From: Oscillospiraceae bacterium | Lineage (GTDB): Bacteria > Bacillota > Clostridia > Oscillospirales > Oscillospiraceae | Length of the DNA: 11,210 bases | Direction: 5' to 3' | Assembly (NCBI GenBank): GCA_017409645.1 | Contig: JAFQSI010000138.1 | Span: 1 to 11,210 of the forward strand | Shown here: in pieces, positions 6,382 through 11,210 of the stretch | How positions within the stretch are numbered: the first letter of the stretch is position 1 | Layout of the letters: each line of letters begins with the position of its first letter | Made by a program: the position numbers and the translations under genes | The notes under the pieces: generated by a model | What the model saw: the letters and a program-made list of their open reading frames with translations, nothing else | Databases searched by the model: none | Told to the model about the DNA's origin: nothing

Positions 6382-7118
6382 ACTGCTTCCTCCATTTCCC
6401 TGTGCAGCCAGTCCAGGGCCTCGCCCAGGCAGTCCCAGGGATCCCGATCCCAGCGCTCCTGCTCCACAAAGCCGTAGGGCACCTTCGTTTCGACACAGGC
6501 CCGGACCACGCCGGTCCAGTCGATGTCCCCCCGGCCCGCCGGGACCAGCTGCTCGCCGGTGGGCAGGATGCGGCTGTCCTTGAAGTGGACCATGCACACC
6601 CGTCCGGCGTACCGGCGGAGCCATGCGGCCATGTCCTCCCCTGCCCGGGCCAGGTGGTACAGATCCAGGCAAAGCTCCAGCCAGGGCAGCCGCTCTGTCA
6701 GCCAATATATCAGCGGGACGTCGTCCCGGACCGGGTGGAAGCAAAGCCGCTGGCCCAGCTTCTCCAGCTTCTGCTGCATTTTGGTCAGTTCCAGGGCGTA
6801 CCGCTCCAGTCCCTCCGGTGTCCGGTATTCCGCCTGGATCCGGCTGACGCAGAGCCAGGTCCCGCCGGTCAGCCGGTTCAGCTCCGTGTAGTATCCCCAG
6901 TCGTCCCGGACGGCGGTGAAGAAGTCCTGAACGGATACGGACCGCAGCCCCCATTTTTCCGTCAGCGCGGCAACGGTTTCCGGGGATACGCCCCGGTCGA
7001 TCCACTGGTGCTGGACCGTGGTCACGCCCAGCTGTGCGATTTTTTCAAATACGGCATCCACCCCCGCCGCGTCGGTAAGCAGTGGCTTCAGGCTGGACAC
7101 CTGGATCCCGGTTTTCAT
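6378..7118 (-). CDS. sugar phosphate isomerase/epimerase-like TIM-barrel protein
   Basis: A 246-residue protein of the xylose isomerase-like/AP endonuclease 2 TIM-barrel superfamily. Likely metal and substrate positions at strand ends are His128 (CFHPV), Asp152 and His155 (LDLYHLA), His178 and Asp181 (VHFKDSR), a glycine-rich GRGDIDW (195-201), and Glu219 (FVEQE). These fit family isomerases acting on sugars or inositol derivatives. The true substrate cannot be told, and no sugar transporter or kinase lies nearby. ATG 7118 has GGGAGG with 8 bases of spacing; an in-frame start at 7145 has no comparable site. It overlaps nnrD by 4 bases (ATGA), so the pair is co-expressed. It is probably the first intact gene of the operon driven from 7344-7372. 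Confidence 0.8.
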   Translation of the reverse strand: MKTGIQVSSLKPLLTDAAGVDAVFEKIAQLGVTTVQHQWIDRGVSPETVAALTEKWGLRSVSVQDFFTAVRDDWGYYTELNRLTGGTWLCVSRIQAEYRTPEGLERYALELTKMQQKLEKLGQRLCFHPVRDDVPLIYWLTERLPWLELCLDLYHLARAGEDMAAWLRRYAGRVCMVHFKDSRILPTGEQLVPAGRGDIDWTGVVRACVETKVPYGFVEQERWDRDPWDCLGEALDWLHREMEEAV

Positions 7119-7174
7119 GATAGATTCCTCCCGTCTCATTTTCACGGATCGCAGTCAGCTTAAGTAAGCACCTC

Positions 7175-7306
7175 TGTAGGGCGGGGTCATGACCCCGCCG
7201 ACCAGGTCAATCAATTGCCTGGGCCGATTGGTTCCGGAGTCTTCCCGCTTCAACCGGCTTCGTACAAGATCGAAGTGCGTCGGTGGGGTCATGACCCCAC
7301 CCTACA
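7175..7306. mobile_element. 132-bp MITE-like element, copy 2
   Basis: Terminal inverted repeats of 28 bp (7175-7202 and 7279-7306) match at 26 of 28 positions. Both differences are C/T-type changes that keep each end's own palindrome, which contains GGGGTCATGACCCC, intact. The interior folds as CCAGG-T-CAAT/ATTG-CCTGG and CTTCG/CGAAG. There is no ORF of note. TA lies at both ends (TGTAGGG...CCCTACA). Size and end logic match the element at 4307-4439, although the internal sequence differs. It lies in the predicted 5' leader of the minus-strand isomerase operon. Confidence 0.8.
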
Positions 7307-7331
7307 GGGAATTCCCGCGAAATCCAATCAT
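7302..7331 (-). other. nine-codon ORF with strong RBS, ended by the MITE
   Basis: Downstream of the minus promoter, AAAGGAG lies 5 bases before an ATG at 7331. Nine codons later the frame meets a TAG supplied by the element's end (7302-7304). It may be the truncated start of a gene or leader ORF cut by the insertion, or simply chance. Confidence 0.3.
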
Positions 7332-7343
7332 TATTTCTCCTTT

Positions 7344-7372
7344 ATTTTACCTGATAACCGCCAGACCCGCAA
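7344..7372 (-). promoter_or_regulatory. promoter for the isomerase-nnrD-lipoprotein-mazF operon
   Basis: On the minus strand TTGCGG (7367-7372) is followed after 17 bases by TAAAAT (7344-7349). It stands back to back with the padR promoter, with only 7 bases between the two -35 boxes. The transcript would start near 7337 and carry a leader of about 220 bases that contains the whole MITE-like element. No better promoter is seen between the element and the isomerase start. Confidence 0.55.
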
Positions 7373-7379
7373 GGGGGTA

Positions 7380-7408
7380 TTGACAGCCAGGGACCCATCC
7401 TGTATAAT
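7380..7408 (+). promoter_or_regulatory. consensus sigma-A promoter for padR-DUF2812
   Basis: A perfect TTGACA (7380-7385), a 17-base spacer and a perfect TATAAT (7403-7408). Such a strong promoter makes sense if repressed by the product of the first gene through the adjoining dyad. Confidence 0.93.
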
Positions 7409-7436
7409 ATCATTACACGATATCATATAACGATAT
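7407..7436 (+). promoter_or_regulatory. probable PadR operator (tandem dyad)
   Basis: Two overlapping perfect dyads share a central half-site: ATATC-N7-GATATC-N7-GATAT. Equally, it reads as a 13-base direct repeat (ATATCATTACACG then ATATCATATAACG). It begins inside the -10 box, covers the expected transcription start and ends at the padR ribosome binding site. This is the expected place for autorepression by a dimeric winged-helix PadR protein. Binding is inferred from position and symmetry. Confidence 0.6.
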
Positions 7437-7451
7437 AAGGAGGTGCCGCCC

Positions 7452-7760
7452 ATGCCGAAGAAGGCTATGGAGATCCTGACAGAATCGATGTTCTATGTGC
7501 TGATGGCCCTGAATCGGGGCCCCATGTGCGGCATCGACATCGCCGCCTGGATCACGAACAAGACCCAGGGCCGGGTGAGCCTGGGGCCCGCCACGCTGTA
7601 CACCGTCCTGGGCAAATTCGAAAAGGAGGGCTACATCGCCGAAACCGAGGTGGAGGGCCGCAAGCGGACCTACCGCATCACCGGAAAGGGCATCGACGCC
7701 TACCGCACGGAGCTGCAGCGCCTGCGCGCCTGCATCGCCGACGCCGACGGAAAGGAGTGA
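7452..7760 (+). CDS. PadR-family transcriptional regulator
   Basis: A 102-residue winged-helix protein of the small PadR class. Residues about 7-80 form the DNA-binding domain: LTESMFYVLMALNRGPMCG with the following helix, the typical LGPATLYTVLGKFEKEGYI recognition region, and a wing with RKRTYRIT. The C-terminal helix (about 80-100) would be the dimerisation arm. Small PadR proteins usually repress their own operon and a neighbouring membrane gene. ATG 7452 has AAGGAGGTG 6 bases upstream; the in-frame GTG at 7443 is part of that site. The next gene begins 5 bases after the stop, so the two are one operon. The inducer is unknown. Confidence 0.92.
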   Translation: MPKKAMEILTESMFYVLMALNRGPMCGIDIAAWITNKTQGRVSLGPATLYTVLGKFEKEGYIAETEVEGRKRTYRITGKGIDAYRTELQRLRACIADADGKE

Positions 7761-7765
7761 GTCAA

Positions 7766-8992
7766 ATGGCTGAACCCAAATACCGTTACCGGATCCCGCC
7801 CTGCCCCGCCTATGACATCCCCGCCATGGAATCCTGGCTGGAGGATATGGCGGCCAAGGGGCTCCATCTGAGCAAGGACGGCTTTTTCGGCCTTTTCACC
7901 ACCTTTGAGGAGGGTCCCCCGAAAAAGGAGCGGTTCCGCCTGGAGCCCACGGACCGCAGGAACGGACTGTTCTCCGAGGAATATGACCCCGAGGACGAGG
8001 CTGTCCAGATGCTCCACCAGATGGGCTGGACCTACCGGGCCCGCCGGGGACAGTTCTATATCTATTCCACCGACGATCCGGGCGCCCCCGAGCTGAACAC
8101 CGACCCCCAGGTGCAGGCCCTGACCATGGCAGCGCTGACGAAATTCCTTCGGAAAAAGCTGCGGGACGGACTGATTCTGACGGTGCTTTATCTGATGCTC
8201 TACTTCGGAGATATCATCATCAGTGCCATGCTCCTGCTGGGTACGCCATTGATGCTGCTCTTTATCGGCTTGATGCTGTGGGACCTTGGCCGACGGATCC
8301 GGGAATTGGTGACCATTACCGGTTACCGCCGACAGCTCCGTCAGGGCCAGCCCCTCCCCCACCGCAGCGACTATCGGAAAGCAAAACGGACCTACTTATT
8401 CGGAAAGGCCCTTCGAACGGTGCTTTGGCTGGTGGTGGTCTTTGGCCTCCTGGGGCGGCTGATGGTCACGCTGGCAGATGAAAACTACGAACCTCTGGCC
8501 GACCGGACCTTCCCCTTCCCCACCGTATCGGACTTCTACCCCAATGCCCTTGTGGAGCGCCAGCACAGCTTTATGGAAAGCCAGTTCTACGCCTGGTCCG
8601 ATCCCCTGGCCCCGGAGAACTACGATTTCAGCGAATATACGCAGGTAACACTGGACGGTAAGACATTCGACTGCTGGCTGAGCGTCCACTATCATCGGAC
8701 CCGCTGGGAATGGACGGCCCGGCGGCTGGCCCGGGAGTTCGTCAGCCAGTCGGGGGCCAATCTCCTCGAGCAAACCGCAGCCCGCATCTTTGGCGATGAG
8801 CCGATCGTCGCCACTGAGATCGCCCTACCCGGCGCTGACTACTGTGCATTCTTCTACAAATACCGCTCTCACCCCTATCTTATCCTCCAGGTGAACAATG
8901 TGGTGATGCAGGTCAATCTTTCCCGCCTGGACAGCGTGACGACCTATGAGCCCGAGGAGCTGGCCCGGATGATCCTTTCGCAAATCCAGTAA
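7766..8992 (+). CDS. DUF2812 membrane protein
   Basis: A 408-residue protein with an N-terminal DUF2812 domain (about 5-105), marked by MESWLEDMAAKGLHL (21-35) and FRLEPTDRR. Hydrophobic segments follow at about 135-156, 157-178 and 218-236, and then a roughly 170-residue soluble C-terminal part (about 237-408). DUF2812 proteins are commonly encoded beside PadR regulators in Firmicutes; their biochemical role is not established. The C-terminal part has no motif I recognise. ATG 7766 has AAGGAG 8 bases upstream, which overlaps the padR stop. No terminator is visible after the stop codon, and the next promoter begins 18 bases on, so read-through would enter the attenuator of the aromatic operon. 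Confidence 0.85.
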   Translation: MAEPKYRYRIPPCPAYDIPAMESWLEDMAAKGLHLSKDGFFGLFTTFEEGPPKKERFRLEPTDRRNGLFSEEYDPEDEAVQMLHQMGWTYRARRGQFYIYSTDDPGAPELNTDPQVQALTMAALTKFLRKKLRDGLILTVLYLMLYFGDIIISAMLLLGTPLMLLFIGLMLWDLGRRIRELVTITGYRRQLRQGQPLPHRSDYRKAKRTYLFGKALRTVLWLVVVFGLLGRLMVTLADENYEPLADRTFPFPTVSDFYPNALVERQHSFMESQFYAWSDPLAPENYDFSEYTQVTLDGKTFDCWLSVHYHRTRWEWTARRLAREFVSQSGANLLEQTAARIFGDEPIVATEIALPGADYCAFFYKYRSHPYLILQVNNVVMQVNLSRLDSVTTYEPEELARMILSQIQ

Positions 8993-9010
8993 ATAATTTG
9001 TAATTTCCTC

Positions 9011-9039
9011 TTGCATTTTGAAGCAGCCCGTGATATACT
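9011..9039 (+). promoter_or_regulatory. promoter of the aromatic amino acid operon
   Basis: TTGCAT (9011-9016), a 17-base spacer and TATACT (9034-9039), with TGA before the -10 as an extended element. An imperfect dyad, ATACT...ATAC-ATC-GTAT...AGTAT (9035-9060), covers the expected start near 9046 and could be an operator; that part is speculative. Confidence 0.8.
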
Positions 9040-9082
9040 CCATACATCGTATACAAGTATCCACACCACGGAGGCACCCATC

Positions 9083-9148
9083 ATGAGCCAGAACCTGTTT
9101 GCAAAGGCATACTTTTTTGGCTACTATTACTTTTTTGAGGAAAAGTAA
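9083..9148 (+). CDS. Phe/Tyr-rich attenuator leader peptide
   Basis: A 21-residue ORF: MSQNLFAKA followed by YFFGYYYFFEEK. Five Phe and four Tyr make up 9 of 21 residues, and 8 of the 9 residues at codons 10-18 are aromatic. ATG 9083 has GGAGG (9070-9074) at 8 bases spacing, as good a site as those of the real genes around it. It sits between the operon promoter and a strong terminator, just ahead of the genes for aromatic amino acid synthesis. By analogy with pheL and other biosynthetic leader peptides, ribosome stalling on Phe/Tyr codons would signal shortage of charged tRNA-Phe or tRNA-Tyr. The peptide itself probably has no other function. Confidence 0.88.
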   Translation: MSQNLFAKAYFFGYYYFFEEK

Positions 9149-9152
9149 TAGC

Positions 9153-9240
9153 GATTTGTGCTGCTGCAAATTCCGGTGGGTCACCGAAATCGTCAATCTT
9201 TTCGCACCGCACGAATCACTCGTGCGGTGCTATTTTTATT
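9153..9240 (+). promoter_or_regulatory. ribosome-mediated transcription attenuator
   Basis: Three mutually related RNA structures are visible. The terminator is at 9204-9240. A competing antiterminator pairs GATTTGTGC (9153-9161) with GCACGAATC (9209-9217), 9 pairs including one G-U, and takes up the terminator's 5' arm. A small hairpin CGGTG-GGT-CACCG (9174-9186) lies between and could remain nested or pair alternatively with 9205-9209. The antiterminator's 5' strand begins 4 bases after the leader stop codon. A ribosome at the stop codon would mask it and allow termination; one stalled at codons 10-18 would leave it free. No T-box or riboswitch consensus was seen in the short leader. The pairings are derived by eye. 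Confidence 0.72.
9204..9240 (+). terminator. attenuator terminator ahead of DAHP synthase gene
   Basis: A perfect 11-bp stem, GCACCGCACGA with TCGTGCGGTGC, a 5-base loop ATCAC and the T-rich tail TATTTTTATT. It ends only 14 bases before the ATG of the DAHP synthase gene, so it must be conditional for the operon to be expressed from the promoter at 9011-9039. Confidence 0.93.
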
Positions 9241-9254
9241 TAGGAGATGATCGT

Positions 9255-10256
9255 ATGATCGCAGTCTTGAAACACGGAACCACCCCCGCCCAGCGGGATC
9301 ACCTTGTAGCCTGGCTCAAGCGCATGAGCCTGGACGTCCACATTTCCGAAGGTGCCGAGGTCACGGTCCTGGGCCTGATCGGCGACACCAGCCGGGTGGA
9401 CATGGAGCTGCTGGGCTCCCTGGAGATCGTCCAGAGCGTCAAGCGGGTTTCTGAGCCCTACAAGCAGGTCAATCGGAAATTCCATCCCCTGGACACCGTC
9501 ATCGAGGTGGGCAATGCGAAGATCGGCGGCGGCCACTTCGCCATGATCGCCGGTCCCTGCTCGGTCGAGACTGAGGAGCAGATCATCTCCGTGGCCCAGT
9601 CCGTCAAGGCGTCCGGCGCCACCATCCTCCGGGGCGGCGCCTACAAGCCCCGGACCTCCCCCTACGCCTTCCAGGGTCTGGGAACACAGGGCCTGGAGCT
9701 GCTCCGGGCCGCCAGAAAGGCCACGGGCCTGCCCATCTGCACGGAGCTGATGGACCTGCGGCACCTGGACGAGTTCCACGACATCGACATGATCCAGATC
9801 GGCGCACGGAATATGCAGAACTTCGACCTGCTGAAGGAGGTCGGCAAGACCGACAAGCCCATCCTCCTCAAGCGCGGCCTCTCCTCCACCATTCAGGAGT
9901 GGCTCATGTCCGCGGAGTATATCATGAGCGAGGGCAACGAGAAGATCATCCTCTGCGAGCGAGGCATCCGGACCTATGAGACGGCCACCCGGAACACCCT
10001 GGATCTTAGCTGCGTGCCCATCCTCCACGAGCTGACCCACCTGCCCGTGGTGGTCGATCCCAGCCACGCCACCGGCAAGGCCAAGCTCGTCGCCCCCATG
10101 GCCGCCGCTGCCGTGGCCGCCGGAGCGGACGGCCTGATGATCGAGGTCCACAACGATCCCGCCCACGCCCTCTGCGACGGTGCCCAGTCCCTGACCCCAG
10201 AAAAATTCGCTGAGCTGGCGAGCCGGGTGCTTACCCTCCGGGAGGTCCTGGCATGA
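9255..10256 (+). CDS. aroF: 3-deoxy-7-phosphoheptulonate (DAHP) synthase, type I-beta
   Basis: A 333-residue cytoplasmic enzyme condensing phosphoenolpyruvate and erythrose 4-phosphate, the first step of the shikimate pathway. It has the Thermotoga-like layout: an N-terminal ferredoxin-like regulatory domain (about 1-70), which in that family mediates Tyr/Phe feedback inhibition, then the TIM barrel. Motifs: AGPCSVE (99-105), RGGAYKPRTSPYAFQG (126-141), GARNMQNF (183-190), KRG (206-208), DPSHATG (268-274) and EVHNDP (297-302). Expected metal ligands Cys102, His271, Glu297 and Asp308 are all present. The length is normal for the family. ATG 9255 has AGGAG at 8 bases spacing. The gene overlaps tyrA by 4 bases (ATGA). 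It follows the Phe/Tyr attenuator, so control by transcription and by feedback probably act together. Confidence 0.95.
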   Translation: MIAVLKHGTTPAQRDHLVAWLKRMSLDVHISEGAEVTVLGLIGDTSRVDMELLGSLEIVQSVKRVSEPYKQVNRKFHPLDTVIEVGNAKIGGGHFAMIAGPCSVETEEQIISVAQSVKASGATILRGGAYKPRTSPYAFQGLGTQGLELLRAARKATGLPICTELMDLRHLDEFHDIDMIQIGARNMQNFDLLKEVGKTDKPILLKRGLSSTIQEWLMSAEYIMSEGNEKIILCERGIRTYETATRNTLDLSCVPILHELTHLPVVVDPSHATGKAKLVAPMAAAAVAAGADGLMIEVHNDPAHALCDGAQSLTPEKFAELASRVLTLREVLA

Positions 10257-11083
10257 AGGTCGGAATTCTGGGACTTGGCCTGATCGGCGGCAGCCTGGCC
10301 CGGGCCTACGCCATCGCCGGACACACGGTCTACGCCGCCGAGAAGGACGAGAGCATGCTGTCCTTCGCCCAGCTGGCGGGCGCGGTGGACGGCCAGCTGA
10401 CCCCCGAAAGCTTAAGCGAATGTGAGTTGGTTTTGCTCGCCATCTATCCCGAGGGCAGCGCCAATTGGCTGGCGGAGAACGCCATGCACATCTCGAAGGA
10501 CGCCCTGGTCATGGACTGCTGCGGCGTCAAGCAGCTGATCTGCGAAAAATGCTTCCCCCTTGCCGAAAAATACGGCTTCACCTTCATGGGCGGCCACCCC
10601 ATGGCGGGCACCCATTTCTCCGGCTTCAAGTACAGCCGGGCGGACCTGTTCCGGGGCGCGCCCATGGTGCTGGTACCCCACCGGTTCGACGACATGGACC
10701 TGCTGGACCGGGCGAAGGATGCACTGGCCCCCTGCAGCTTCGGCAGCTTCTCCGTCACCACCGCCCGGGACCACGACCGGATGATCGCCTTCACCAGCCA
10801 GATGCCCCACATCCTCAGCAACGCCTTCATCAAGTCCCCCACGGCCCTGGAGCATAAGGGCTTCTCGGCGGGCAGCTACCGGGATCTGACCCGTGTCGCG
10901 TGGCTGAATCCCCAGATGTGGGCGGAGCTGTTCCTGGAGAACCGGGAATTTGTTTTGAATGAACTCACCACCTATATCACCGCTCTGGAACGCTACCGGG
11001 ATGCGGTGGAGCAGCAGGACTTAACGTCCCTCATCGCCCTCCTGGACGAGGGCAAACGCCGAAAGGAGGAGGTCGACGGATGA
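10253..11083 (+). CDS. tyrA: prephenate dehydrogenase
   Basis: A 276-residue NAD(P)-dependent enzyme oxidising and decarboxylating prephenate to 4-hydroxyphenylpyruvate, the tyrosine branch. The Rossmann GLGLIGGS lies at 7-14, with Glu30 at the end of the second strand, which suggests NAD+ preference. GGHPMAGTHFSG (113-124) and DHDRMIAFTSQMPH (173-186) form the active-site region, with His115 and His186 the likely conserved histidines. It ends after the all-helical domain and lacks the C-terminal ACT domain found in many Firmicute TyrA proteins, so allosteric tyrosine control may rest on DAHP synthase and the leader attenuator. Both junctions are ATGA overlaps (with aroF and aroB), which indicates a tightly coupled operon. 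Arogenate use instead of prephenate cannot be excluded. Confidence 0.93.
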   Translation: MKVGILGLGLIGGSLARAYAIAGHTVYAAEKDESMLSFAQLAGAVDGQLTPESLSECELVLLAIYPEGSANWLAENAMHISKDALVMDCCGVKQLICEKCFPLAEKYGFTFMGGHPMAGTHFSGFKYSRADLFRGAPMVLVPHRFDDMDLLDRAKDALAPCSFGSFSVTTARDHDRMIAFTSQMPHILSNAFIKSPTALEHKGFSAGSYRDLTRVAWLNPQMWAELFLENREFVLNELTTYITALERYRDAVEQQDLTSLIALLDEGKRRKEEVDG

Positions 11084-11210
11084 CCACCATCGAAGTCAGC
11101 GCATCGAAAACCTACTGTGTGGAGATTGGCTCCGGGCTTCTGCCCGGTCTGGGCGAAAGGATCGCCGCCCTGGGAAAGGTGCAGAAGGTCTGCATCGTCT
11201 CCGACAGCAA
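11080..11210 (+). CDS. aroB: 3-dehydroquinate synthase, N-terminal fragment (cut by window end)
   Basis: The first 43 codons of a frame starting at ATG 11080 read MTTIEVSASKTYCVEIGSGL and continue to KVCIVSDS at the window end. The TIEV...Y.V.IGSGLL...G pattern followed by a V.IVSDS strand is typical of the AroB N-terminus (NAD-binding side). AroB converts DAHP, the product of the first gene in this operon, to 3-dehydroquinate. GGAGGAGG lies just upstream, and the start overlaps the tyrA stop by 4 bases. The active site lies beyond the window, so the call rests on the N-terminus and the operon context. Confidence 0.85.
   Translation, partial: MTTIEVSASKTYCVEIGSGLLPGLGERIAALGKVQKVCIVSDS

Noticed and set aside
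5542..7005. nnrD frame extended upstream to 487 codons, as if a fusion protein
   Set aside because: The extra N-terminus is an Arg/Gly/Pro-rich shadow overlapping the isomerase gene. The ATG at 6381 has a good RBS and a 4-base ATGA overlap.
7526..7765. N-terminal extension of the DUF2812 frame overlapping padR
   Set aside because: Arg/Gly/His-rich out-of-frame reading of padR; AAGGAG and ATG at 7766 give the natural start.
9099..9254. Longer DAHP synthase start upstream of ATG 9255
   Set aside because: It would run through the leader ORF and terminator stem, and the extra residues match nothing in the family. The known N-terminal domain begins at MIAVLKHG.
9046..9254. T-box or other tRNA-sensing leader ahead of aroF
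   Set aside because: The leader is only about 200 bases, I saw no T-box consensus or stem I specifier layout, and the aromatic-rich ORF explains the terminator better.

Overview
The window looks like a GC-rich chromosomal segment from an anaerobic gut Firmicute, probably a clostridial Oscillospiraceae/Ruminococcaceae-type organism. This rests on Gram-positive features: strong GGAGG ribosome binding sites, an SLH-domain surface protein, a lipoprotein, an EndoA/NdoA-like MazF, a PadR-DUF2812 pair, and BspA-type DUF285 repeats. The genus cannot be fixed from sequence reading alone.

Layout. (1) Positions 1-4180, minus strand: two surface-protein genes rich in tandem repeats. A NodB polysaccharide deacetylase carries chitobiase-like, SLH and Ig-like domains plus a 17-unit DPEPT linker. 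A membrane-anchored BspA/DUF285 protein carries nine near-identical 27-residue repeats. Each gene has its own recognisable promoter, and a strong terminator separates them. (2) Positions 4181-4505: a non-coding island built of nested inverted repeats. A 133-bp MITE-like element sits between two inverted copies of a 32-bp terminator-like hairpin. (3) Positions 4502-7118, minus strand: an apparent operon of a TIM-barrel isomerase-like protein, NAD(P)H-hydrate dehydratase (nnrD), a small lipoprotein and a MazF-type RNase without a visible antitoxin. (4) Positions 7119-7451: a divergent control region holding a second 132-bp MITE-like element, two back-to-back promoters and a tandem dyad that is the likely PadR operator. 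(5) Positions 7452-8992, plus strand: PadR regulator plus DUF2812 membrane protein. (6) Positions 9011-11210, plus strand: an aromatic amino acid operon (DAHP synthase, prephenate dehydrogenase, start of 3-dehydroquinate synthase), with each gene overlapping the next by ATGA.

The most interesting part is the leader of the aromatic operon. An extended -10 promoter is followed by a 21-residue ORF with its own ribosome binding site and the run YFFGYYYFF (8 aromatic residues of 9). After it come a possible antiterminator pairing and a perfect 11-bp terminator stem with a U-tract just before the DAHP synthase gene. This has the architecture of ribosome-mediated Phe/Tyr transcription attenuation. 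It controls the pathway's first enzyme and the tyrosine-branch enzyme, in a type of bacterium where T-boxes more often do this job.

Other points of interest are the two MITE-like elements of nearly equal size, both flanked by TA; the dimer-wise amplification written into the DUF285 repeats; and an nnrD-lipoprotein-mazF cluster resembling the Bacillus acpS-ydcC-alr-ndoAI-ndoA neighbourhood with alr and the antitoxin gone.
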